Source of the DNA: CAYQJL01 sp964612295
Lineage (GTDB): Bacteria; Eisenbacteria; RBG-16-71-46; CAIMUX01; WJJG01
Direction: 5' to 3'
Assembly (NCBI GenBank): GCA_964612295.1
Contig: CAZTDY010000011.1
Coordinates: forward strand, 21,491-85,490
Length of the DNA stretch: 64,000 bases
Translations under genes and position numbers: made by a program
Shown: positions 1 through 6,795 of the stretch, in pieces
Layout: each line of letters begins with the position of its first letter
How positions within the stretch are numbered: the stretch's first letter is position 1
The notes under the pieces: model-generated
Databases searched by the model: none
What the model was told of the DNA's origin: nothing
The model's input: the letters and a program-made list of their open reading frames with translations, nothing else

Positions 1-310
1 CGGGGGACCAGACCCCCAACCAGTCGGCGGAGATCTCCCGACGGATGCCCTCTAAGCGGTCGCGAACGGACCGGGCCGTGCCACTGTCGTCTTCACCCGG
101 TTCGAGACGGAGGAGTGCTTCCCAGGCGGCCGGGGAAATGGCGGCCCGGACGGTCGAGGCGAGCGCTTCCACACGCAGACTCATCTCGGCATCGAGGGCG
201 CGGCGCGCTTGGTGCTCGAGCAAGAGGCCGGTGCCGAGGAGACATGGAAGGGACGCTGCGGAGAATGCCAGAAAGAGCACCAGCCCCATGCCGCGTGGCA
301 CCGTTCGCAC
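1..310 (-). CDS. Membrane-anchored protein, N-terminal fragment (possible sensor histidine kinase)
   Basis: An open frame of 103 codons runs off the left edge. It starts at a GTG (308-310) preceded by AGGAGG at a good distance, and an in-frame TGA lies 21 bases upstream, so the start is well fixed. The N-terminus has one hydrophobic segment (about residues 8-29, beginning MGLVLFLAFSAASLP), followed by a charged, helical stretch with extracytoplasmic character. This layout fits the first transmembrane helix and sensor region of a two-component kinase, but the kinase core would lie outside the window, so the function is inference. It follows the AcuC-type gene by 52 bases in the same direction and may be co-transcribed with it. 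Confidence 0.6.
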   Translation of the reverse strand, partial: MRTVPRGMGLVLFLAFSAASLPCLLGTGLLLEHQARRALDAEMSLRVEALASTVRAAISPAAWEALLRLEPGEDDSGTARSVRDRLEGIRREISADWLGVWSP

Positions 311-362
311 TGGCAGGCCTCCTGGTCAACGCTTCGGCTCAGCACCCATGAGGACTTGGAGT

Positions 363-1490
363 CTAGAGCCCGTGGATCGGAAACACCTCATCCTTGACCT
401 GGGCCACGATGACCCCGGTCTTTTCCTCGTCCCCACCGTAGCCGGAGATCCCTCCAGGGGCACCCCAGAAATCGTCGGGCCACTCCATTTCTGCCGCGAC
501 GCCGGGAAGGTCCGCGGGGGCCGGAGGTAGATGGTCCGGCTTGGGAGTTCCGGTCATCACGGCCCAGGCGAGCGCCCATGCGCGCATGGCGTTGGCCAGG
601 TTGTACCCACCTCCCCCAACGGCCAGCCACGGCCGCTGCCAGCTGGAAAATCGCTCCAGGAGATTCCACCACCCGGGGAGCGTGAGGGCGAGATTGGTCA
701 GCGGATCCCCCACGAGTGCATCGGCTCCGAGTTCGGTCACGATGACATCGGGAGCGTAGTGCTTCTGGAGTGGCTCGATGATCTCGTCGAACACCTGTTC
801 ATAGGCCGGGTCGCTGCTGTGGGGCAAGAGACCGATGTTGACCGCGTACCCCCTGCCGTCTTCCCGCCCGATGTCCGTGGCAAAGCCGGATCCGGGGAAC
901 AGGGTCCGTCCGTCCTGGTGAACCGAGATGGTCATGACATCCGACTTGTCGAAGAAGGCGGCTTCGACCGCATCGCCGTGGTGGGCGTCGATGTCGACGT
1001 AGAGCACCCTCTTGCCGCCCTCGCAGAGCTTGTGGATCGCCAGAACGACATCGTTCACGTAGCAGAAGCCGGATGCGCGGTGGGGAAACGCATGGTGCAG
1101 CCCGCCCCCGGGATGGAACACCCGGTCTGCATCGCCGTCCAACAGCAACTGAGCTCCGTGCAGGGATCCGCCCGCGGTGTATGCGCAGTATTCCCACAGA
1201 TTGGGGAAAATCGGATTGTCGCCGGACGAGAGGCCGTAGCTACCCAGCACCGGCGCCGGCACGCCCAAGGAGGCCAGCTCGAGAACATCGAGATACTCGG
1301 GGCCATGGGCGGGCAGAAGATCGTCCCGTTCGGCCGCCTCGAAACTCGAACAGAGGCCGCCCCCTTCACCGAACAGCCCCAACTCGGAAAGCAGGTAGTG
1401 GGTGAGCCACAATCGTTCCAGCCGGAATGGGTGGGTCATCCCGTAGTCGAAGCTCGTCACGGCCGGGTTGTATAGGTAGGTGTTGGTCAC
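363..1490 (-). CDS. acuC: AcuC-type histone deacetylase family protein
   Basis: A 375-residue protein of the arginase/deacetylase fold, which removes acetyl groups from lysine or acetylated small molecules using zinc. Visible motifs are HPGGGLHHAF (126-135) with the paired histidines, GFCYVNDVV (141-149), the zinc-binding DIDAHHGD (166-173), and GGGGYN near residue 305 carrying the catalytic tyrosine. Length matches bacterial AcuC. The start is a GTG behind AAGGAG. In Bacillus AcuC deacetylates acetyl-CoA synthetase; no acs gene is visible here, so the substrate is unknown. It lies downstream of tRNA-Leu and upstream of a truncated membrane protein. Confidence 0.9.
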   Translation of the reverse strand: MTNTYLYNPAVTSFDYGMTHPFRLERLWLTHYLLSELGLFGEGGGLCSSFEAAERDDLLPAHGPEYLDVLELASLGVPAPVLGSYGLSSGDNPIFPNLWEYCAYTAGGSLHGAQLLLDGDADRVFHPGGGLHHAFPHRASGFCYVNDVVLAIHKLCEGGKRVLYVDIDAHHGDAVEAAFFDKSDVMTISVHQDGRTLFPGSGFATDIGREDGRGYAVNIGLLPHSSDPAYEQVFDEIIEPLQKHYAPDVIVTELGADALVGDPLTNLALTLPGWWNLLERFSSWQRPWLAVGGGGYNLANAMRAWALAWAVMTGTPKPDHLPPAPADLPGVAAEMEWPDDFWGAPGGISGYGGDEEKTGVIVAQVKDEVFPIHGL

Positions 1491-1520
1491 GTCCTGCTCC
1501 TTTTGCGGCCGGTCGCAGGC

Positions 1521-1554
1521 AAAGGGCCCGAGGAGGCTTGGGCTCCCCGGGCCC
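1521..1554 (-). terminator. Rho-independent terminator after tRNA-Leu
   Basis: On the minus strand a 12-bp stem (arms 1543-1554 and 1524-1535, one G-U pair) with a 7-base loop is followed by TTTG. It sits 16 bases beyond the 3' end of the tRNA and before the AcuC ribosome binding site, so it probably ends the secG-tRNA transcript. The U tract is short, so termination may be partial. Confidence 0.6.
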
Positions 1555-1570
1555 CGCTGGCCCTATACTG

Positions 1571-1655
1571 TGCCGGGGACGGGACTCGAACCCGTACGGG
1601 TGTCACCCCACACGCCCCTCAAACGTGCGTGTCTACCAAATTCCACCACCCCGGC
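1571..1655 (-). tRNA. tRNA-Leu(GAG)
   Basis: The minus-strand sequence folds as a class II tRNA. The acceptor GCCGGGG pairs with CCCCGGC, the D-arm region reads GGTAGAC, the anticodon loop is TTGAGGG with anticodon GAG (reading CUC/CUU leucine codons), there is a long variable arm, and the T-arm carries GGTTCGAGTCC. The discriminator base is A, as expected for leucine. CCA is not encoded (the next bases are CAG), so it must be added after transcription. The tRNA follows secG directly, the same neighbour as E. coli leuU. Confidence 0.95.
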
Positions 1656-1688
1656 AATCATCGTAATGTGGCGCGCCGCTCATCCGGG

Positions 1689-2165
1689 TCAGTTCCCCGC
1701 GGCGGGTTCGTCCGTGCTCGGAACCTCGGTCCCTTGGGCGGGGACGGTCTCGGCCGGGTCGCCAGTTTCAAGCGGCAGGCTCCCGGTGCCCTCTTCTCCG
1801 GCAGGGGCCACGCCAATCGGTGTTTCAGCACCGGTGGCCGGGGCGCCGGTCTCGGGCGGCGGAGCCGCCTCGCTCGGGGCAAACTGCTCGCGAATGATGT
1901 TGCGTCCACCGCCGCCGTCAGCAGCGCTCCGGTGGGACTGCACAAATGCCAGGGCAAAGCAGATCACCATGAAGCCGGCGGCCAGATAGGCCGTGGCCTT
2001 GGTGAGAAAGCTCGAAGCACCTCGTCCGAGCACGCTCTGGGCACCCCCACCACCGCCGCCACCAAAGGCGCCGGACAGTCCACCGGCCTGCCCACTCTGG
2101 AGCATGATCGAGAGGACCAGCAACAGGGCCACCACGACGTGAATAATGATAAGAACCACAAACAT
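1689..2165 (-). CDS. secG: Preprotein translocase subunit SecG
   Basis: A small subunit of the SecYEG channel in the inner membrane. The first 28 residues form a hydrophobic helix, followed by the family-typical LQSGQAGGLSGAFGG turn (about 22-36) and a second helix around residues 57-75. The protein is 158 residues, longer than most SecG (about 75-110), because of a C-terminal tail rich in Ala, Pro, Glu and Thr from about residue 85 on. The ATG is preceded by GAAGGAG. It has its own promoter (2200-2229) and is followed by tRNA-Leu, with tpiA and pgk upstream on the same strand. Confidence 0.93.
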   Translation of the reverse strand: MFVVLIIIHVVVALLLVLSIMLQSGQAGGLSGAFGGGGGGGAQSVLGRGASSFLTKATAYLAAGFMVICFALAFVQSHRSAADGGGGRNIIREQFAPSEAAPPPETGAPATGAETPIGVAPAGEEGTGSLPLETGDPAETVPAQGTEVPSTDEPAAGN

Positions 2166-2199
2166 GCAGGACTCCTTCGTTATGTCGCACGAGCATGGG

Positions 2200-2229
2200 A
2201 TGCTATCACCGGTCGGGCTGTCATGTCAA
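2200..2229 (-). promoter_or_regulatory. Promoter for secG-tRNA-Leu
   Basis: On the minus strand TTGACA (2224-2229) and TAGCAT (2200-2205) are separated by 18 bases and lie about 35 bases upstream of the secG start. The -35 is preceded by GC, as in other promoters in this window. Read by eye; not tested. Confidence 0.65.
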
Positions 2230-2290
2230 GCAACAGCTGGATGATAGCCGGACAGCGGCCGCGCTGCGGCACGCCCGCATCTCCCCGCGG

Positions 2291-3043
2291 TCAACCCCGG
2301 GCGATACCCAGGAAATTCGCCGGATCGAGGCAGGCGCCTCCCACCAGAGCACCATCCACATCGGGCTGCACCAGCAACGAGGTGGCGTTGTCCGGTTTCA
2401 CGCTCCCCCCGTAGAGGATGCGGACCGTTTCGGCCGTCGCGTCCCCAAATGAGGTGGACAGGAGAGACCTCAGGAAGCGATGGGCGTCCTGGGCGATCTC
2501 AGGGGTCGCGGTCTTGCCGGTGCCGATCGCCCAGACAGGTTCGTAGGCCAGGGTGATCGTCTTCATCGCCTCCGGACTGAAACCGGTCAAGACCTCTTCG
2601 AATTGCGTCCTCAGAACCGCCTCGGTCGAACCGTCCTCCCGCTGGGCCAACCTCTCGCCCACACAAAAGACCGGGGCAAGGCCGCAGGCCTGGGCGGCCC
2701 GGAGTTTCTTGGTCAGGATTGGACCATCGTCGCCGAAGTGCTCCCTGCGCTCGGAGTGCCCGATCAAGACGTGGGTGCACCCGAGGTCGCGGAGCATCGG
2801 ACCCGAGATTGCGCTGGTGAAGGCGCCGGCATCCTCGTAGTGCAGATCCTGCCCTCCCAGGCCCACGCGGGTCCCGGCCAAACGCTCATGGGCGATCTGG
2901 AGAAGCGTGAAGGGCGGAAAGAGCAGGAGTTCCCGCCCCTCGTCCAGCCCCGCGGCCCCGTCCAGGATGCCGCGAATCAGCGCCTCCCCGTCGGCGCGGA
3001 GCTTGTTCATCTTCCAATTGCCGGCAATCAATGGTCTGCGCAT
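2291..3043 (-). CDS. tpiA: Triose-phosphate isomerase
   Basis: Interconverts dihydroxyacetone phosphate and glyceraldehyde 3-phosphate in glycolysis and gluconeogenesis; cytosolic dimer. The 250-residue length is standard. Motifs in order: GNWKMNK (catalytic Lys) near residue 8, IGHSERR (catalytic His) near 95, AYEPVWAIGTGK (catalytic Glu) near 165, and the phosphate-binding GGSVKPDN near 210. I take the ATG at 3041-3043 because GAGG lies 5 bases upstream; a GTG two codons earlier is the alternative. It follows pgk by 41 bases, so the two are probably one transcript, with secG next. Confidence 0.96.
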   Translation of the reverse strand: MRRPLIAGNWKMNKLRADGEALIRGILDGAAGLDEGRELLLFPPFTLLQIAHERLAGTRVGLGGQDLHYEDAGAFTSAISGPMLRDLGCTHVLIGHSERREHFGDDGPILTKKLRAAQACGLAPVFCVGERLAQREDGSTEAVLRTQFEEVLTGFSPEAMKTITLAYEPVWAIGTGKTATPEIAQDAHRFLRSLLSTSFGDATAETVRILYGGSVKPDNATSLLVQPDVDGALVGGACLDPANFLGIARG

Positions 3044-3084
3044 GTTCACCTCAGTCCTGTTCTCCGATCCGGCCCATCCGCGTG

Positions 3085-4275
3085 CTACTCGTCCAATGCC
3101 GCGATCCCCGGCAACTCCTTGCCTTCGACGAACTCGAGCGAGGCGCCCCCGCCGGTCGATACGTGCGAGATCTTATCTGACAGCCCCATCTTGTTCACCG
3201 CGGCAACGGAGTCGCCGCCACCGACCACCGAGACGGCTCCCGACTCCGTGGCCGCGGCCACGGCCTCGGCCATGGCCAGCGTGCCGGCCGCGTAGGCCTC
3301 CTTCTCGAACACGCCCATGGGTCCGTTCCAAAAGATCGTCTTGGCCAGCGCGATCTGATCCGCAAAAAGGGTTCTGGTATCCGGCCCGATATCGACGCCG
3401 ATCTCGCCGGTCGCCAGGTGGCCGGCCGCGCAAACCTGGCCCGGCAGCCCGGCCTCGAGATCCTCGGTGACGATACAATCGGTGGGCAGCAGGATCCGCT
3501 TCCCGCTTTCCTGGGCCTGCGCCAGGAGCCGCGCGGCAATCTCGACCCGATCCTCCTCCACCAGAGACGCTCCGATGTCGAGCCCCTGAGCGCGCCAGAA
3601 GGTGAACATCATCGCGCCCCCGATCAAAAGCGCATCCACACGGGGCAGCAGATTCTCGATTACCTCGATCTTGCCCGACACCTTTGCACCACCGAGAAGC
3701 GCGATGAAGGGTGTCTCGGGCTCCCGGATCAAGGTTCCCAGATAACGGATTTCCTTCTCGAGCAAGTATCCGGGCGCCTTGTCGGGAATGAGCGCGGCGA
3801 CCCCCGCGGTCGAGGCATGAGCGCGGTGAGCCGTTCCGAAGGCGTCGTTGACGTAGACCTCCGCCAGCTTGGCCAGTGAGGCGGCAAAGGCCGGCTCGTT
3901 CTTCGTCTCCGCGGCGTGAAAGCGCAGATTCTCGAGGAGGAGAACTTCGCCCGCCGGAAGGCCGGCCGCCAGCCGCTCAACCTCCTCCCCGATGCAGTCG
4001 GGTGCGAGGTGAACGGCAGAGGAGAGCAGCGACCGCAACCGCGCGGCAATCGGCGCCAGACTGAACTCCTCCTTGCGCTCCCCGTTCGGCCGCCCGAGAT
4101 GCGACATCAGGATGACGCGGGCCCCCTGCTCCAGAAGATAGCGTATCGTGGGAAGGGCGGCTTGAATGCGCGTGTCGTCGGCCACTTCGCCCGCCGCCAG
4201 AGGAACATTGAAGTCGACTCGAACCAGAACCCACTCATCCTTCAGCTTGAGATCCGTGATGGCCTTCCGTGCCAT
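3085..4275 (-). CDS. pgk: Phosphoglycerate kinase
   Basis: Transfers phosphate from 1,3-bisphosphoglycerate to ADP in glycolysis. The 396-residue length is standard. The N-terminal substrate domain shows RVDFNVPL (about 19-26) and MSHLGRPNG (about 57-65). The C-terminal nucleotide domain shows LLGGAKVSGKIEVI and VVGGGDSVAAV, and the end carries STGGGASLE. The ATG has AAGGAG upstream. The gene sits between the envelope-protein block and tpiA, 11 bases after the GWxTD gene, so it may be read from the same transcript; no separate promoter was seen. Confidence 0.97.
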   Translation of the reverse strand: MARKAITDLKLKDEWVLVRVDFNVPLAAGEVADDTRIQAALPTIRYLLEQGARVILMSHLGRPNGERKEEFSLAPIAARLRSLLSSAVHLAPDCIGEEVERLAAGLPAGEVLLLENLRFHAAETKNEPAFAASLAKLAEVYVNDAFGTAHRAHASTAGVAALIPDKAPGYLLEKEIRYLGTLIREPETPFIALLGGAKVSGKIEVIENLLPRVDALLIGGAMMFTFWRAQGLDIGASLVEEDRVEIAARLLAQAQESGKRILLPTDCIVTEDLEAGLPGQVCAAGHLATGEIGVDIGPDTRTLFADQIALAKTIFWNGPMGVFEKEAYAAGTLAMAEAVAAATESGAVSVVGGGDSVAAVNKMGLSDKISHVSTGGGASLEFVEGKELPGIAALDE

Positions 4276-4286
4276 GGATAGTCTCC

Positions 4287-5804
4287 TTAGTCGACGCCTC
4301 CCAAAAGGTTTGTATAGACGAGCTGATAGGTCCCATCGCCCACCTCGTCAACAAAAACGAATCTGAGCGACCCCCCCGAGCCCATCATGCCCCATTCGCG
4401 GAAGAGCGGATCGCCCCGGTTCGTGTAGTACCAGACCTGGTAGGAAGAGTTGTCCAGAGGGTGACGCAGCGGACGGCCGCCCATCTCGACCGCCTCGTTA
4501 TCGTCGATCTCCCGGCCGAGGAAGTAGAAGAGTTGATCCTCGTCCTGGGGCAGCAGCTCCTTGTGGACCTCATCCGGTTCCCCGAACCGGATGAAGGTCT
4601 TGCCGCGATCCGTGAGACACCCCCGCCCGCCGGCGCCGAACCGCTGGTCGGCGACCGCCACGCGGTCACGGAACAGTCGCTTCAGACCGTCGACGGCCCC
4701 CTCCCCGGAGCCCTGCCACAAGCTGTCGAGATGGGCTTCCTGGTGGCCCGGGTCGAGGTGCAGAAAAGCCTGGAACGCTTCATCATCCAGCAGGAGAGAA
4801 GCCTCTTCGTTTCTCTGGTGAGCGGATTTCTGCCATGCGTCCGGATCCCAGTGAACCTCGAATCGGCCGGTGACTTCAAATCCGCCGGCCGGTTCCAATT
4901 CCCCGGCCGCCCCGATCCTGAGGGTCAGGCCGTAGGACCCCGCCGCCAGACTGGACACATCCACTTCCCGAAGCAGACCGGCATGGGGCACGGGAATCGT
5001 CACCTGCACGAGCTCCCGCACGAGTTCAAGACTGTCCGCAAGCATGAACACGCGCAGTTCCAATTCACGCGGCCCGCCGTCCAGATGATAGGCCTCCGCG
5101 TAGAGGGTGACCGTGGGATTGAACAGACCGTAGGCGCGCGTGGGATTGGCTTCCATGCGGTCGCGCAGCTCCGTCGCCTCGCCGATGATGAACCCCTCCT
5201 GGCTTCGGAACGAACGGGGCGGGTTCGAAGCCCAGCAGAAGAGCGGGCCACCCATTCCCCGTCCCTCCAGCACCTGGACCGGCGGGAGGTAGGCGCGGGC
5301 GAGACCTCGCTTGTGCTCCGCGTGGATCCGGTAGAGGAGTCCTTCCCGCAGCGCGCGATGGTCCTGGATTTCGAGTTCGAAGGCCTCCACGTCGGGAGGC
5401 AGGGGAACCTGGAGATTCACCATGCGGCGCGAAAACGCGACGTCCCCGGCGCGATCCACACAGGGAACGTAGAGATCGAGGCTCTGGCGAACTGGAGGGA
5501 GCTCTCCCCTTCTCAGGAGATCCAGGCGGGTGTCGAGCCAGATCCAGGGACCTTCGCGTCCCTCCAGGGACTCGCAGCGCACTTCGTCGTCGAAGATTCC
5601 GATGAATACGTGGGCTTCTTCACCGCCGTCTGCGGAAAGCAGGCGGACCCCATCGACCTGGAAGTGGATATCACCGGTGGCCTCGGCCGCCTCTGTGGCG
5701 AACGCTGCCGCGTTCGCCACAGAGGCGGCCGCCAGGCAAAGCGTCAGTAATACGAGGGCGGGAACACCGAAAGCTCCCGCCCGGACCTGTCTGGTGTGCC
5801 CCAA
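4287..5804 (-). CDS. GWxTD-domain secreted protein
   Basis: Not a characterised enzyme. The last 115 residues match the GWxTD domain found in secreted proteins of Bacteroidetes relatives, Gemmatimonadota and similar phyla: GCLTDRGKTFIRFGEPDEV, then YQVWYYTN and FVFVDE. The signature reads GCLTD, with Cys in place of the Trp. The N-terminus is a classical signal peptide (VPALVLLTLCLAAASVANA). The start is set at a TTG (5802-5804) six bases after GGAGG, giving 505 residues; the open frame continues upstream into the PorV-like gene, but there it is a shadow. The middle is beta-rich with no recognised domain. It stands 10 bases after the PorV-like gene, and the two families often co-occur. The signal-peptide region carries a 21-bp inverted repeat. 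Confidence 0.8.
   Translation of the reverse strand: MGHTRQVRAGAFGVPALVLLTLCLAAASVANAAAFATEAAEATGDIHFQVDGVRLLSADGGEEAHVFIGIFDDEVRCESLEGREGPWIWLDTRLDLLRRGELPPVRQSLDLYVPCVDRAGDVAFSRRMVNLQVPLPPDVEAFELEIQDHRALREGLLYRIHAEHKRGLARAYLPPVQVLEGRGMGGPLFCWASNPPRSFRSQEGFIIGEATELRDRMEANPTRAYGLFNPTVTLYAEAYHLDGGPRELELRVFMLADSLELVRELVQVTIPVPHAGLLREVDVSSLAAGSYGLTLRIGAAGELEPAGGFEVTGRFEVHWDPDAWQKSAHQRNEEASLLLDDEAFQAFLHLDPGHQEAHLDSLWQGSGEGAVDGLKRLFRDRVAVADQRFGAGGRGCLTDRGKTFIRFGEPDEVHKELLPQDEDQLFYFLGREIDDNEAVEMGGRPLRHPLDNSSYQVWYYTNRGDPLFREWGMMGSGGSLRFVFVDEVGDGTYQLVYTNLLGGVD
5684..5731. repeat. Perfect 21-bp inverted repeat inside a signal-peptide coding region
   Basis: Arms 5684-5704 and 5711-5731 are exact reverse complements, separated by 6 bases (CTGCCG). 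They encode the Ala-rich end of the GWxTD signal peptide and the first mature residues, read as ANAAAFATEAAEA. In mRNA this would be a very stable hairpin about 70-120 bases after the start codon. Confidence 0.9.
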
Positions 5805-5814
5805 CCGCGGCCTC

Positions 5815-6765
5815 CTAGAAACGGAAGTCGACCGAGATCCGATGCACGCCACCCAAGTAGCCAAGATCAGAATAGGCATAATCCGCACGCGCTTCCGCGT
5901 TGAAGCTCGTCGGGATCTTGAAGCCAAGCCCCATGCCGAGCCCTTCCGCGTCATAGCCGAACCCATAGCCGCCGCGCAGCTGCAGGAAGTCGCGGTAACC
6001 GACCTCGACGCCCACATTCGCGCGCTCGTTGTTGTCTGGTGGATGGGAAAACTCGGCGGCGGACAGAACCGTGTATTGCTCGTCCTCGTACAAACTCGCC
6101 GATATACCGACCCGGAAGAGGGTCGGCAGCTTGACGGTGTCGGAGATGTACTCCATCTCGGTCCCAATGTTCTGAATCGACATGCCGATCCGCAGAGACT
6201 GGAACCCGGTGTCGTACAGTGTTCCGAAGTCAAAGCTGTAGGCCGTCCCGGTGTGATCAGCGAGAGATGAATGGACATAGTTGAAGGTCAACCCGGCCGA
6301 GAACTTGTCCGTCAGCGAACGCGCATACGTCACCCCGACGGCAACGTCACCGTTGTCGAACTTACGGCCATCACCTTCCGGGTTGTACACCGTGCGGACC
6401 AGCTGTTCCGGCATGTACAAGCTGCGCGCATGCACTGCCATCATGCCGGGGACATACTTCGGATCGAAGACGTAGGTCGCCTGCGAGAAGAGAATGTCGT
6501 CCACCCAAGCGCAGTGGTTTAAGGCGATCACATTGTTGGTGATCCGCGCCACGCCGGCCGGGTTCCAGTAGATCGCGGACGCATCGTCAGCGACAGCCAC
6601 AAAAGCAGAACCCATCCCCGCAGCTCGGGCACCAATGCCGATCTTCAGGAATTGCCCGCCAATCGTTCCTACCTTTTCGAATTCCCGTGCGCCGTGGGCC
6701 ACGCCGGGAAGGGTCAGTAGTAGGATCGCCAGTACGATGAGCCGCTTCACCGCTCTTTCCTCCAT
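5815..6765 (-). CDS. PorV/PorQ-family (UPF0164) outer membrane protein
   Basis: A 316-residue beta-barrel protein with a signal peptide (LIVLAILLLTLPGVAHGA). The opening of the mature protein is typical of the family: FLKIGIGARAAGMGSAFVA followed by DDASAIYWNPAGVA, as in PorV of type IX secretion and in the FadL-like UPF0164 group. It ends in FRF, a terminal Phe usual for outer-membrane barrels. The ATG at 6763-6765 has GGGGAG seven bases upstream; a GTG at 6748-6750 behind GGAGG is the alternative and leaves the signal peptide intact. It lies between the FlgD-tailed protein and the GWxTD protein, all within 30 bases of each other. In Bacteroidetes PorV shuttles cargo for type IX secretion; here that role is only a hypothesis. 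Confidence 0.85.
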   Translation of the reverse strand: MEERAVKRLIVLAILLLTLPGVAHGAREFEKVGTIGGQFLKIGIGARAAGMGSAFVAVADDASAIYWNPAGVARITNNVIALNHCAWVDDILFSQATYVFDPKYVPGMMAVHARSLYMPEQLVRTVYNPEGDGRKFDNGDVAVGVTYARSLTDKFSAGLTFNYVHSSLADHTGTAYSFDFGTLYDTGFQSLRIGMSIQNIGTEMEYISDTVKLPTLFRVGISASLYEDEQYTVLSAAEFSHPPDNNERANVGVEVGYRDFLQLRGGYGFGYDAEGLGMGLGFKIPTSFNAEARADYAYSDLGYLGGVHRISVDFRF

Positions 6766-6795
6766 GACCAAACTCCCCTGCTCTAGTTGGCCGCC

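Noticed and set aside
45..530. Plus-strand open frame at the left edge
   Set aside because: The minus strand carries a membrane protein start with AGGAGG and the acuC end; the plus frame is Arg/Ser-rich shadow.
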